NCBI RefSeq assembly: GCF_030272615.1
Contig: NC_081412.1
Coordinates: 671,674,852 to 671,734,851, forward strand
Length of the DNA: 60,000 bases
Direction: 5' to 3'
Source: Cryptomeria japonica
Lineage: Eukaryota > Streptophyta > Pinopsida > Cupressales > Cupressaceae
Position 1 is the first letter of the stretch; each line of letters starts with the position of its first letter. A model generated the notes under the pieces. The model worked only from the letters and a program-made list of their open reading frames with translations, had not been told where the DNA came from and ran no database searches. Shown one piece after another: positions 1 through 11,334 of the stretch. The position numbers and the translations under genes are program-made.

Positions 1-380
1 CCATACACTCTTTGTGTCCCTTGATCTTGATTTTACATAAGGACGCAAAATTTAAACATGGTTTCAAAAAACTCTTGACATGTCTCTCATGCCATGTCAT
101 TGCTTTACATTGTCATATCCAGTCTCTTGTCCCATCATGCCATAGCCCTTGAAAATTGCATCCATATTGTCTCCATAATAAAAGGCCTTTGTCTTCCCTC
201 TATCCACCATCATTTAAGAAAGCCTATTTATTCACCTGTCATATTCCTTGCCTTGCTAGACATTGGGAGCAAAATTAAAAAAAATTGAAAAATGTCTTGA
301 AATAATCAAAAAAATTGAAAAAAAAAAAATCCTGAAAAACATTCAAAAACATAAATAAAAAATCATGTGTTCATTTTCAG

Positions 381-590
381 CTAAAATGTCCTACAAAAAA
401 CCTAAAAAATCAAATAATGTCTTGAAAAAAATCTCTAAATATCAAATAATGTCCTGAAAAAACCAAAAAACTCAAATAATGTCCTGAACAAATCTCTAAA
501 CATCAAAAAATATCCTTAACAAATCCTTAAAAATCAAAAAAATGTCCTGAAATAAATCCCTAAAAAGTCAAATAAAGTCCTCAAAAAATG
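381..590. repeat. Degenerate tandem repeat, period about 31 bp
   Basis: A unit resembling TCAAATAATGTCCTGAAAAA plus an A-rich tail starts near 410, 442, 472, 503, 534 and 568, a spacing of 30-34 bp. An earlier, poorer copy begins near 381. Copies differ by substitutions and small indels, so the array is old. It lies upstream of the purine tract of Gypsy-like element L and may be part of that element's non-coding 3' region. No ORF runs through it. Confidence 0.7.
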
Positions 591-1630
591 AACAATTTTT
601 TTTTTTAAAACATCAAAATCCAAAATCAATTCCTTTTGCATTTTGCATTTTGTCAATAAATGATCCCTTTATGCATAGACAGATCGCTGAGCATACATCC
701 AACGACACACAATCACACACTGTGCTTTACTGCAAATCAAGCATTAATAGATGAACTTTTTCAATCAAACCAGACATTCAAACTAATTAAAATTGTCATA
801 TCAATCAATCAACATCAATATCATTTTTCCTTGTCCCTACTATCATGGGTCTTATACAGGGTGTGGTATGCTTGAAACCAGATTGTGTCCTATCTTACAC
901 AAGGTATCACATTCCCTGAAACCAGACAGCATGATCATTCCTGTTTTTCACTTTTGACAGTGACGATCAGAATGTTTGTTTGACTTGGTTGAATTTGTGT
1001 GTCTTATCTTCTTATTGGTTTATCTTTGGCTTCGATCATGTTCCTATGTTGCTCGATGATGTCACTGAGTGATTTAGAGTAACCAGGATGGTTCATGGTC
1101 CCTTTTTCTTTTTTTTGTTGTGTTTGTTATTTGTGGAATGCTTGTCACAAACTGGGGCAACTATATCATTGGGTGTTTGTGATAAGTATGTTTGCTTTGT
1201 GAACGTCGCACATACCTCGACCCTTGATGTATGCACCCTAGGATGTTTCACTCATTCCTTGTGTGCAATGTGTCTATCTATTGCAAAAGGGGTTGCATTT
1301 CAGCTCTGGCCTTCAATGCCATGATTCTCTGCATCCGTTTTGCTACATTAAATAAAGGTTCTCACCTACAAAGTGCATTAGTGAAAGAAAGTTTTCCTTC
1401 ATCTCTACCTGTCCTCTATCTAATTTCTTCTTACTAACATTTCTTTCGTCAGTCTTGGCAGTCCGTTTGATCTGTTCGAGCCTATCATCTTCTGTCATTC
1501 TTATCGATCGATTGGCCTCTTTTCTGGATTTTTCCAGCCAATTCCTTGAGGGGGCATGCATATGTCATTGTCATTGTCTGGGGCATTTTCATTATTGTTC
1601 TTTGAACTAACGCTTAAAATCGCATTGTCT
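591..1630 (+). other. No gene seen; probable 3' internal non-coding part of element L
   Basis: Short ORFs here (78 aa or less) show no motif and overlap in several frames. The stretch runs directly into a purine tract followed by an LTR-like start at 1646, so it is most simply the non-coding 3' end of a Gypsy-type element whose coding part lies outside the window or is lost. I see no protease, RT or integrase motif. Confidence 0.4.
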
Positions 1631-1972
1631 CAAAGAGGGGCAAAATGTAGATGTCTAAAAATGGTCAATGCTTGCGGAGTCATATTTTAACATTTGCGCA
1701 TTGCCTTATTTTAGGGTTTTTGCATCGCATTAACATTTCTTCTATGTCATGCACTTGGTCTTTATCACTTGCGAGCATCGAGTCCTTCTTCTTCATTCTT
1801 CATGTATCTCGCTTTCAAATTTGGTCTTGTCGATAATAATCTTCAGTCATGATTTTGGTCAATTTTATCCTGTCGCATCAATGTGCGTGCTCATTTGGCA
1901 TATTTTGACATTGTCAATTTGATTTCACTTTGGACATTTTCAATCCTAATTAATGATAGAATTAGGGTTTTG

Positions 1973-2141
1973 TCCTCTTGTCAATTTTGTCATTTTGCGA
2001 TCGATTTGTCATTGATCATTGTCCTTTTCAATCTTGTCATTTTGTGATCGATTCGACATCGATCCTTGTCCTCTTGTTAATCTCGTCAATTTTGTATCGA
2101 TTTGTCATCGATCCTTGTCCTCTTCAATCATGTCAATTGGC
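1973..2141. repeat. Tandem repeat, period about 48 bp, 3.5 copies
   Basis: Units begin TCCTCTTGTCAATTTTGTC or close variants at 1973, 2022, 2069 and 2118, each with a core like GATCGATTTGTCATCGATC. The core is rich in the palindrome ATCGAT. The array lies inside the presumed LTR of element L, where such arrays could be transcriptional enhancers, but that role is inference. Confidence 0.7.
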
Positions 2142-2624
2142 ACATATCAATTTGGTCTCTTTATCAATATTGGTCAATTTGTCCACCAATCTCAATTGTT
2201 TATCAATCAAATCATTTATCAGCATTGGTCCTTTGTCAGTCAGAATCATGATCAAATCGAATCGACATTAATTATCTTTTGTCAAGACCTAATTTTTGTC
2301 CTTGGATTTCTAATTCATCTTCTAAGGTTTTATGATTTATTCATTTAATCTTGTTTGGCATTTCCCCTCTAGGTTAAAATTTATTTATTTATCCTAAGTC
2401 TTCTTGTCACAATTAAATATTTATTTAATTGGCTAGCTAATTCCTCCCTCTCTTTGCGAATTAATTAATGAATGAAAAATTGTTAATTAATTTACCTAAT
2501 TTTCCAATTTACTAATCTCTCCTAATTCCTAATTTTCTAATTTTCATCAATTTTCTAATTTCCTAATTTCTAGTTCATCTAATTTTCTAATTTCTCCTAT
2601 TTCTCCTAATTTCATGGGGATGAC

Positions 2625-2735
2625 ATGTCAATTTGTCAATCAATCAATTTTGCATAGCAACCTTGTCAATTTGTCATAATTTGTCAATCAATCAATCTTG
2701 CATAGAAAGTGTCAATTTGTCATAATTTGTCATAT
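2625..2735. repeat. Short direct repeats in L LTR
   Basis: TGTCAATTTGTCAATCAATCAA and TTGCATAG recur two to three times in about 110 bp, with spacing near 50-55 bp. This is a second repeat block, different from the ATCGAT array upstream, within the same AT-rich LTR-like region. Confidence 0.55.
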
Positions 2736-2890
2736 TTTGCCATTCTTGATTTGAAATTTCCATTCGAATCACTTTCATGCTAATCTGATCTTTTCTCCAA
2801 TTTGTCAATAAATTGGATGAATTTCTTCAATCAAAGTCCCTGGTCGAATCAATCACGCTTCTAGTACCCTTATGTTGTCATGCTATCTTG

Positions 2891-3580
2891 TGAATCTTGC
2901 TTTCATCTCATGCGTATGCACTTGTAGGTGAGATCCACAAACAAAATCAATTTGAAGGAGAAAGAAGGACAATGGAGCCACATGAAGGAGACATCTGCAT
3001 TTGGTTTGCTTAGATTTCATTTTGAATGTCTTGTTTTCATGTTTTCATTGAATGTTTTTAAGATTGTTATTACTGCATTTTAGTTTTTCGTGATTGAACT
3101 AGGCTAATGTTAACATTGCTTTGATGATTCCACATTTCCTATCTACAGAGAGATTAATATACAAGTGAACCATTCAAATTAACAAAAACAATCTAAATAA
3201 TTATACTAATAAAATAAAGTTTTAGAAGGATCAATACAATTAACGAACACAACTCTTCTTCTCTACTCCTCTCCAAATTTCACTTACTCTCTTCACATCA
3301 CACACTTCGTCTTTCTCTCTTCTACACATTCTCTCCACACAACATTCTTTATATATAAGATAGATAATTAAAGCTTGAACCAAGTCGGCCTTAAAAAGTA
3401 CACCTTCTGGACCAAAAAAATGCATGTTGATCCACTCCAAGAGAAAGTGAGGACCAAAACACATCTTCTTAAATCAATCCATTGATTTGTAATCACTGAA
3501 ATATAACTTTCAACATATCAACACGTAACGTGTATGTATAAACAATTAATGACTAAGGCGTACTCTCCAATGTAAATAAC
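2891..3580. other. No gene seen; AT-rich
   Basis: This stretch has no ORF with a recognisable motif. The 74-aa minus-strand frame at 3240-3464 lies in CT-rich sequence and looks fortuitous. The region links the L LTR to a decayed Copia LTR tail. Confidence 0.4.
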
Positions 3581-3968
3581 TCTTATCTAGATCTCCACAT
3601 GCTTTGGTGAGACCCATAACATATAAGGTAACCTTCCACAAAACATATTCAGACCAAAAGATAGGACTAACATATAATATCACAACTGGCTAAGAAATAT
3701 ACCACAACATCTAGAAAACACAAAGATATTTCTAGACCAAAAAGCTAACAACATCCTTGATACCAAAAACATATCTAAAGAAGATAACAATATCAAACAA
3801 TATCAACAACACTTTTTGAAACTGAACACTTCCAGGACAACCAATCAAAATAACTATAACACCAATACAAAAGATAACCATGCACCAGAGATATCTTGAA
3901 CCAAGAACTCTCTAAAACTACAAGTTTGACATCAATGATAACCATTGCAACACAATATTCCTCCTAAG
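3581..3968 (-). mobile_element. Decayed Copia-type LTR fragment
   Basis: The text near 3926-3965 (TTGACATCAATGATAACC, then GCAACACAATATTCCTCC) closely resembles the right-hand end of element B's LTRs near 10840-10890 and 37120-37165. The preceding 'gaccaaaa'-rich sequence resembles the G and B LTRs as well. I read it as the 5' part of a minus-strand Copia LTR. Its other end and target-site duplication are not visible, so its extent is approximate. Confidence 0.4.
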
Positions 3969-4697
3969 GTTAGACCTGTACACCCTCCTCATGATGGAAT
4001 TGGTCTCCTTCCTACACCAAGCATTCCTCCTTTATATGGTGCAGTTCCACCTCCTTTCTCTTATAAAGAGAAGAGACCTACGTCTCCTCTTTTTCAACCT
4101 AAAATACCTCCACCCAAACTGCCAACTACTAGAGATGAAAAAATTCTTCCTTCAATAAATATTCCTCCTTCTCAGTCTTCCGCTAAGACTTGACAAAATA
4201 ATTGTGCAAGAGAATGCCAACAAAAGCGTTGTGCTCAAGCTCATGAAGTTGTGCCTCAAAACATTAAATCTCCCAAAACTCCAATAGTTGACATGATTTC
4301 ATTTTCTCCTAAGAAATATGTAGAACCTAAATCTCAAAGTCATAAGTTGCAAAAAATATGTGATGGTTTTACTCCTATTCATGTTCGTGCTCCTCTTTCT
4401 ATAAATATTGATGAAGAAATAGGTCACAATGTTATTCATGATGGAAATACAACTCCTAATACTTCTGATAGTGACTATGAATATGTTTATGTGGACAAAC
4501 ATTTATCTCCAGAGTTTTCAAAAGCCTTAATCCTTGCTCCTAGAATCGAACAAAGTGACTTAGCACATGACCGTAGTCCTCGTTTGGATCTTGTGATAGC
4601 TCCATATGTTGTGCTCAGTGTCACTCCTTTGGTGAGTTTCCCACCTTCTGGAAATAGTGATCAGCAAGATCGGGAGGTGGATATCATGCTAGACTAG
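3945..4697 (+). pseudogene. Gypsy-like polyprotein C-terminal fragment (element K)
   Basis: Two open stretches (to 4192 and 4251-4697) are one frame interrupted by a TGA at 4191-4193, which can come from CGA. The first 80 codons are strongly Pro-rich (PPK, PPH, PPL, PPPFSYKEK, IPPPKLP), the rest is mixed and acidic, with a run SDSDYEYVYVD. No protease, RT or integrase motif is present. The first codons are shared with the Copia LTR tail on the left, so the true start is lost. Its position 0.75 kb before the K purine tract suggests the 3' end of a Gypsy internal region or an extra 3' ORF. The function is unknown. Confidence 0.4.
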
Positions 4698-5440
4698 CTA
4701 CATTAGCATCATAGATCCTCTACCTCTCTCTCTTTTCTTTCTCTTTTGTGATCATTCTTTTATGTGTATCCCTGTTCTTCTATGTTCCCTAGTAATATCT
4801 ACTTAAGGATGATGCAAAGCATTGAGATCTCTTTTGGTCTCTTTCATGTTGACTCAAAAGATACTTGTGTTCTCTTTCTTCCAAGGTACTTTCCTTTCTT
4901 TGGGGAATGGAGACTATTCTATGCACATATACATATGATATACATGAGTTATCATACAGCGTACTAACCCTGAGAAAACAAAAACTACCTCATGATTTGT
5001 GTTTTGTGCTCATTATCCTTGGGTTTATTCCTCGATTGTGGGCTAAATCATTGTGATAAAGTTCTCTCTCTCTTTCTCTCTTGGGTGTATCCTACCTTAA
5101 AGCAATGGCTCCTAATAAGGTGCATGCTATCACTTTAACATAGGGGCATACACTCCGCTCATATTTTTCTTCTTGATACTTAAAATTACTTAGTGAACTT
5201 GGCTTTGCTTTATAATTTTTGGTATCCTTGCAAGTTTCATGACTCATAGTGAGGGAAACCTTTCTACTTGTAGTCATAGTTATTCCCTCTTGATATTTCC
5301 TTTTAATTTGTCAATCGAAGTCGTAAGATCCTTATTCCACTAGGGGCTTGGTATATCTTGCCTCCTTGACATGGTGAAAGTCTTTCAATCTTATTTCCTT
5401 GTACTTTACTGGTAGCATTGGCATACTCTTATACTCCTTC
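4698..5440 (+). other. K internal 3' non-coding region
   Basis: This CT-rich, ORF-poor sequence lies between the last K coding fragment and the K purine tract. It includes a CTCTCTCTTTCTCTC stretch near 5064-5080. Such untranslated regions before the 3' LTR are usual in plant Gypsy elements. I see no gene in it. Confidence 0.45.
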
Positions 5441-6657
5441 CAAAGTGGGGGCTAAATGTAGCATCATAAAATTGTGACCTTATAATTTTCAACTATATTT
5501 GGGTCTTCACATTGGTGAAACGAATCTCTAAGCCTTATTGGAGACTCGAGACATGCTCACACTACCCGAAGCCTGCATTTCCTCATACCCCACATTGCTT
5601 GTTTCTACTCTCTATCCTAAACTAGGGCAGGATAGGGGGTGGCACCCCTGTTCTTCTAGGATAGTGCCATGGCACCCCTATTCTTGGCCTATTTTCGGTC
5701 CCCTCCATTCAAAATTTGCATTGGGATTTCAAATTTTGAAGCAAGAAAAGTTTCCCTATGTCGGGCTAAGATGAAAAATTAGTCCAATAACCCTAATTGA
5801 TGAATATATAAGATACATTTTTTGCTCCTACGTGCATAAGAAAAAATGAGGTGAACAAGCAATATCGTCATTCAAGCATTCAAGCATTCAAGTATCCAAG
5901 CATCCATTGAGAATCTCAAGTCTCCTTTCAAGGCTAGGTATTTCATTCAAGTCAAGGATTCAACCATTGAAGTGGAGATCTCTTTTGATATTCAATTCTA
6001 TGTATCCTTTCAATCAACTCTATCAACATTTCAATTGTATCCTCTCTAGAGGTGAATTCTATTTTAGTCATTTAATTCCATTCACTTGCAATTACTTTTC
6101 ATCATTTGATTAATTCCAAAACTAGGGTTTGACTTGAAGGTAAATGCGCAAACCCAACAAAATTTCAACTCTTTTATGTGTGTAGGTTGCAGGTGCATAG
6201 TTGTATTCACAGATTTGGACTTCATTTTCAAAGGTAGGAAAACCCTTTTTGATGCACGGATTTTTCGGAGGACTCAGTACACTTTCAACACGGTCCCGAA
6301 AAATTTTGCCCAAATTTGCAAGGGAGCTTCATCTTGGCATTTTACTACTAATTCCAAGTGCACAACTTCATCCCACATTTCTATCTCAAGTTATAATCAA
6401 TTAGTTGTCGCTTTTACACTTAGTCTTAAATCACATAATTCTCATTCTAAAAGAGGGGTTAATATCATCTTCCAAATTCCTTGTCAATCACTTGTAATTC
6501 AATATCTTTCATTGAGATTGGATCTAGTGAATTATCCCCCCTATTTTAAATGTAATGAGTATGAGAGGTTGATGAGAATCTTTTGTGAAACTTTTACTCC
6601 TCTTGAAGAGAGCAAAGCTTTCCTCTTGATTTCTTCATCGCCCTTTTTCACCAATTA
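5441..6657 (+). mobile_element. Element K: polypurine tract and 3' LTR (right end approximate)
   Basis: CAAAGTGGGGGCTAAA at 5441-5456 is a classic Gypsy polypurine tract, and the LTR starts TGTAGCATCA at 5457. A TATATAAG box lies at 5805-5812, followed by short 'caagcattcaag' direct repeats near 5872-5905, where a transcript leader would begin. No second LTR is present in the window and no target-site duplication was found. The end could be near 6190 (after AGGTTGCAGGTGCA) or as late as 6657. If it is near 6190, the following 450 bp could be the leader of a second, tandem element. Confidence 0.5.
5805..5812 (+). promoter_or_regulatory. TATA box of K LTR
   Basis: TATATAAG lies about 350 bp into the LTR, in the usual position for the U3/R boundary of a plant LTR promoter. 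Confidence 0.45.
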
Positions 6658-6660
6658 TAG

Positions 6661-6704
6661 TATGTATGTATGTATGTATGTATGTATGTATGTATGTATG
6701 TATA
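6661..6704. repeat. (TATG)n microsatellite
   Basis: About ten perfect TATG units run from 6661 to 6700, then TATA, followed by a short CA-rich tail (CACATACACACACA). Confidence 0.97.
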
Positions 6705-7290
6705 AGTACACATACACACACATAATATTATAATATTTTTTATCATTAGATGTACACAAATCAACAACATAAGTTTTAATTCAACTTGAAGTTTTGGTAT
6801 GTCCAAATTTCAATGAGTGAATGGTTAAAATAACACAAATTTTGATTTCAATATGTGGCCTAGTTTCATCAAATGGTTATTGGATTTTATTTTCGTTATG
6901 ATATACAGAGATGGTTTTAATTGATACAGTTGTGATGTAGACATTTGTGACCTAGTAGGAGATTGATGCTAGTAAATGTGGTAGGGATAATGGTGTCATA
7001 GATTCTACTTATTCCTTTGTGGCTTTTTTGATGGTATACTTTTTAGGTTTTGTTGTATTGATTTCTAATTCTTGAGGGTGATGAATATTTCTAATTTATG
7101 GATATTGATTTTACCTTATAATTTGGGATCTCTTATTATAGAAATTCAATTCTCTAATTGTGTGAGGGATATTTATAAGAATTGGGCTATGTAGGTAGCC
7201 ATAAAAGATCTAGTGGTAATGAAAAGCACAAGAACAAGAACAATCTATATTCTCATCAAGATGCAACTAGTTGGATCTACATACCATGTA
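6705..7290. other. No gene seen
   Basis: AT-rich sequence between the microsatellite and element G. No ORF over 60 codons, no LTR signature and no repeat stands out. Confidence 0.5.
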
Positions 7291-7295
7291 CATAA

Positions 7296-8452
7296 TGTTA
7301 GAATGAAAGATCACTGAGAGGGGGGGTGAATCAGTGATTTGTCAGAAATCAAATCCACAAACTTATTCTTTATCCACTGGTTAGCAATGCATAATAGAAA
7401 AGAACATAAACAAGCAAAAAAATTACCACAGATCCACAACACCAGAATTTTTTATGTGGAAAAATGGAAAGGGAAAAACCATGGTGGGGCTAGTACCCAC
7501 AATATTCATATACTATGGCTAGGAGTACATAAATATTACATAAATGGGGAATGCACTTGCATTCAAGATCACTACCTAGAGCTCATTGCTCAATTACAAT
7601 GGCTCGAAAGGCTGCAACCTTCAGGGAAATCTCACTGACTTACAATTTGATTACAATGAGAAAATATAATGAAATTAACTCTGAAATAGCATCTGATAAT
7701 TCATGAATGAGCTAAGAGGGAACTAAAACATAGCCCTCTTTAATTACAAAATTGAAATATTATAATATTTTATTAGAAAATTATAATATTATAATTTTTT
7801 ATTACCAAATTGCAATATTCCTTTGTACATATTCTTCTTTTCAACGAATCTCAATCAATGAAATTATTTGTTTAGAAATAATATCCTTATAAATAAAGTT
7901 AGTTACAAGATATTTCAGTTAAGTAAAAGATCTTTGACTATTCTCTCTCTGCAAATACTTTGTTTCTATCTCAGTCAGATATCGAATTATTTGTAAACCA
8001 AATGCACACATGAAACTATGCTCAATCGCATCAAAATAGATCACCACAATAGTATTACACCAAAAACCAACCACCAATTTGATCTTATATTCGGTCTTAA
8101 TAAAAATAACCTCCTTCAAGCTAGCTTCAAGAAGTGTAACATGTAACTCCATGTCAAATTCAATCTTTAATCAAAATATAGTGCCAGACCAAAAGAGTGT
8201 AATCACACACCTCCTAAAGATCTTCTCATTCATCGAGATCACAAAATCAATCAACAAAAACACCACAATCATCAAAAATATTTTATAACCAAAACATCAC
8301 TGAGATAGTCATGTTTAATTGGTTAACTCCTACTTTTGGATAGGAGGAATCACGACCATTGGATCAAATATCCAAGAAGATTTCCTATCAATGACAATCC
8401 TAGACCAATAAGCAACTACCGAAAGTCACCGGATGAGTGTCAATTGCCAAAA
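7296..8452 (-). repeat. G left LTR (3' LTR)
   Basis: It starts TGTTAGAATG and ends CCAAAA, where the sister copy ends CCAACA at 9470. It shares stretches with the right copy such as CATATACTATGGCTAGGAGT (near 7509 and 8726). Confidence 0.85.
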
Positions 8453-8724
8453 ATCTCTCCCTTTGGCATTGATGGCAACACTCATGAAAAATTATTAAGT
8501 GTTGAAACCTATGAAACTTGTACACCAGATGAAAAAAATTTAAAGTTCCTCTTAGATCAACTTGATTCAAAAATTTGCATCACTGAACTATACACTCCAT
8601 ACACAATCAACCTGTACATTTTTCACCTTATCTCTGCACCCTTTGATAGAAATACCAAAGATAGGGTGTACAACAAAATATTCTATACATATATACACAC
8701 ACTAGATCATCAAATCTATACATG
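8453..8724 (-). other. G internal remnant with polypurine tract
   Basis: ATCTCTCCCTTTGGCATTGA at 8453-8472 is the reverse complement of a Copia purine tract and matches the A and F tracts closely. The remainder is non-coding 3' internal sequence. Everything else, including gag, pol and the primer site, is deleted. Confidence 0.7.
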
Positions 8725-9470
8725 CATATACTATGGCTAGGAGTACATAAATATTACATAGATTAGGAATGCACTTGCATTCAAGCTCACTGCTTAGAGC
8801 TCCCTGCTCAATTACAATGACTCGGAAGGCTAAAAACTTCAGAGAAGTCCCACTGAGTTTCAATTTGCTTACAATGATAAAATACAATTAAATGAACTTT
8901 GAAATGACATCTGATAATGCATTAATGAGTTCTGGTTAAGCACAAGATCTCTGACCATGCTCGCTCTGCAAATACTCTATTTTTCTCTCCATTAGCTACC
9001 AAATTATCTATAAACCAAATGTGCATGTGAAACTATTCTCAATTGCACCAAAATGGATTACCACAATAGTATTACACCAAAAACCAATCGCTAATTTGAT
9101 CGTATATATCTAGTCTTAACAAAAATATTCTCCTTCAAGTCGACTTCAAGAAGTATAACGTGCAAGTCCAAGTTAGCTTCAATCTTTACTCAAAATATAA
9201 CACCAGACCAAAAGAGTTTAATCAAATGCCTCCTAAAGATCTTCTTATTCATCGAGATAAAAAAATCAATCACCAAAAACACTATAATCATCAGAAATCT
9301 TCCGGACCAAAACATCACCAAGATAGCCCTATTTAACCAATTAACTCTTGTTTTTAGATAGGAGGAATCACAACCATCAGATCAAATCTCCAAGAATATT
9401 TTCCATCAATGACAATCTTAGACCAATAAGAAACTATCGGAAGTCACTAGATGAGCATCAATTGCCAACA
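8725..9470 (-). repeat. G right LTR, truncated
   Basis: The sequence follows the left LTR from about its position 213 to its end, including the terminal ATTGCCAACA at 9461-9470. The missing part is the end that would have adjoined the primer-binding site. Confidence 0.82.
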
Positions 9471-9728
9471 CATAAGCGTACTTACAATGAAAAGGAAATA
9501 GGGAAAGAGAGCACACAATAAATACATGTAGTCAAAAGAGATGTGAAGGTAGGTAGAAGTTATTTACAACTCAACCACCCAACACAAGTAACTATGCATC
9601 CTAGGAAAGGACAATTCCACCTAGAGTGAAAATGCTCCAACTAGTCCTATGCAATTCTCTAAGTAAGCTTAAGTAAAGTGTAATTATATCCTAAAGATAA
9701 ATGAAATGAATTAATTACACCAACACCA

Positions 9729-9842
9729 TGTTAGAATAACCAGTGGACAAATAACAAGGGGGAGGTGAATCAGTTGTTAACACCATGTTAGAATAACTGG
9801 TGGACAAATAAGAGGGGGGAGGTGAATCAGTTGTCAATAGAT
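9729..9842. repeat. 57-bp tandem duplication at B LTR terminus
   Basis: The LTR edge TGTTAGAATAAC occurs at 9729 and again at 9786, each preceded by CACCA and followed by a GGTGAATCAGTTGT segment. The duplicated unit spans the flanking CACCA plus the first 52 bp of the LTR edge, so it arose after insertion. Confidence 0.85.
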
Positions 9843-10892
9843 TATGAAACTTTAATCACACAAAACCTTTTATCAGAATGAATAAACCAAACATTGGATT
9901 AAAAAATATAACAATTAAGCATAAACATAATTAAAGAACAGTTACAATCCATCCACAACACATAACACCAAGATTTGTACGTGGAAAACCTAGTAAAGGT
10001 AAAACCATGGTGGGAAGCCTACCCACAGTCAGATAATACTTTTGTAGTAAGTATGTGAATACAATAAGAGGGGCCTACACGTGTAGGACATCCAATGGCC
10101 TAGAGCACACTTCTCATCACAAAAGGAGCCTCACTAAATATAAATAAATCTAGACTATAATTCAGAAATATGAGTGAACTACAAAAGTAGAATCTTCTAT
10201 GCTTGAATACAGTTTTGGTTAAGCTCAACACCAAAGGTCTAAAACCTCTTTCACAAACCCAGTTCTATCACCTATGATCGACCAAAACCTCTGTATATGA
10301 TTACAACCTTATTCGCACACAGATAATCCCATTACCATCCATAACCATGATCTAGAAAGATATCTTACACCATATATATACCAACCCAAGACCTAAACAA
10401 TTAGGTTGGCCACCTAAAATATGATACAATAAATTAATTACATAAGCTCACAATCCAGGTTGACCTAAGACCACAACAACATGAATAAAATCAATAAATC
10501 CAACTAGTAACACATCAGGAGCATCAACCCACATGTTACACAAACCAGTCGATAACCTAGTAGAATAAGACCAAACCTAAAATAGGTCACAATAAACTGA
10601 ATCCAACACCACCAATTAGCTAGAACCCTTACTGATAACGAAAAGGCTTACTAGAACAAATAATAGCTTTTGGATCATCAATTATTGAACCAACTGAATG
10701 TGATACGCATCAGGAACACATGAATGAACAATCCAAACTGATTCTAAAAATCAGAGCATATTGCAAAAGGGTCTCTAGATTAACATCATAAACCATCCAC
10801 TCTAGCGGAAGCCAGTAGACAACAAAACAACTAGTATTGACATCAATGACAAACATCAATGCCACACATAATCAATTCCTCTAAATTTCCAA
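9786..10892 (-). repeat. B left LTR (3' LTR)
   Basis: It runs from TGTTAGAATA to ATTTCCAACA. It matches the right LTR (35960-37168) throughout, for example at GTGGAAAACC and the poly-G block. It is followed at 10893 by the reverse-strand purine tract. Confidence 0.88.
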
Positions 10893-11334
10893 CAATCTTC
10901 CTCTTTTGGAATTGATGGCAACACTAGATGTGAAAAATATTCAAGTGCCAAGAAATGCCAAACAAATCTCCACTAAAGAAAGACATCCAACAATCTCTCA
11001 CAAAATGATATCACAATGAAGTTTTGAACCCATCGACCAAGCTCCCCATGTGAAAGATATCTTGGTTAAGATCTGATCACTCTCCTTTAACTGATATATA
11101 TGTTGAGCTCTATTTTTCACATATATATCTCTCCCCCTTTGACATTAATACCAGAAATATGACATAAACATCAAAGAAAAATCATAAATTCTTCAAACCA
11201 CATAGTTGACTACTCCCCTTGAGTAGTAGCACCAACACATCAATCCAGAATGAGTAATAGCTATGATAATGCATATAGGACTGATGCCAATCTACATCAC
11301 TCAAGTCTCCACCGAAGGGGTAGGGACCGCCAAT
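10893..11334 (-). other. B 3' untranslated region with repeated polypurine tracts
   Basis: ATCTTCCTCTTTTGGAATTG at 10893-10912 is the tract next to the LTR (degraded). A second tract, CTCCCCCTTTGACATTAATA, lies near 11132-11151. Multiple purine tracts followed by a CATTGATG-like motif before the 3' LTR recur in A and F. No ORF is present. Confidence 0.6.

Larger units (their letters stand above)
1631..2890 (+). mobile_element. Element L: Gypsy-type purine tract and 3' LTR (end approximate)
   Basis: CAAAGAGGGGCAAAA at 1631-1645 is a polypurine tract of the kind that precedes the 3' LTR of Tat/Ogre-like plant Gypsy elements, and TGTAGATGTC at 1646 is a plausible LTR start. Element K ends in the same way (CAAAGTGGGGGCTAAA then TGTAGCATCA at 5457), which supports the reading. 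The LTR contains a 48-bp tandem repeat. I cannot find the LTR's right end, a second LTR or a target-site duplication; 2890 is only a drawn limit. Confidence 0.45.
7296..9470 (-). mobile_element. Element G: internally deleted Copia-type LTR element
   Basis: The element is flanked by a perfect 5-bp duplication, CATAA (7291-7295 and 9471-9475). The left LTR (7296-8452) is followed by a reverse-strand purine tract and about 270 bp of internal sequence. It joins directly into a second LTR copy (8725-9470) that lacks its first 220 bp or so. The LTR outer edge TGTTAGAATG followed by GAGAGGGGGGGTGAATCAGT is the terminus shared by all Copia-type LTRs in this window, read in reverse. No gag or pol remains. 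Because the target duplication is intact, the deletion must have followed insertion. Confidence 0.88.

Noticed and set aside
6661-6704. CRISPR-like short repeat
   Set aside because: Uninterrupted tetranucleotide microsatellite without spacers; the context is plant nuclear DNA.
6134-6733. 199-aa plus-strand ORF
   Set aside because: It runs across the K LTR and into the TATG microsatellite (repeated MYVC), with no motif; fortuitous.
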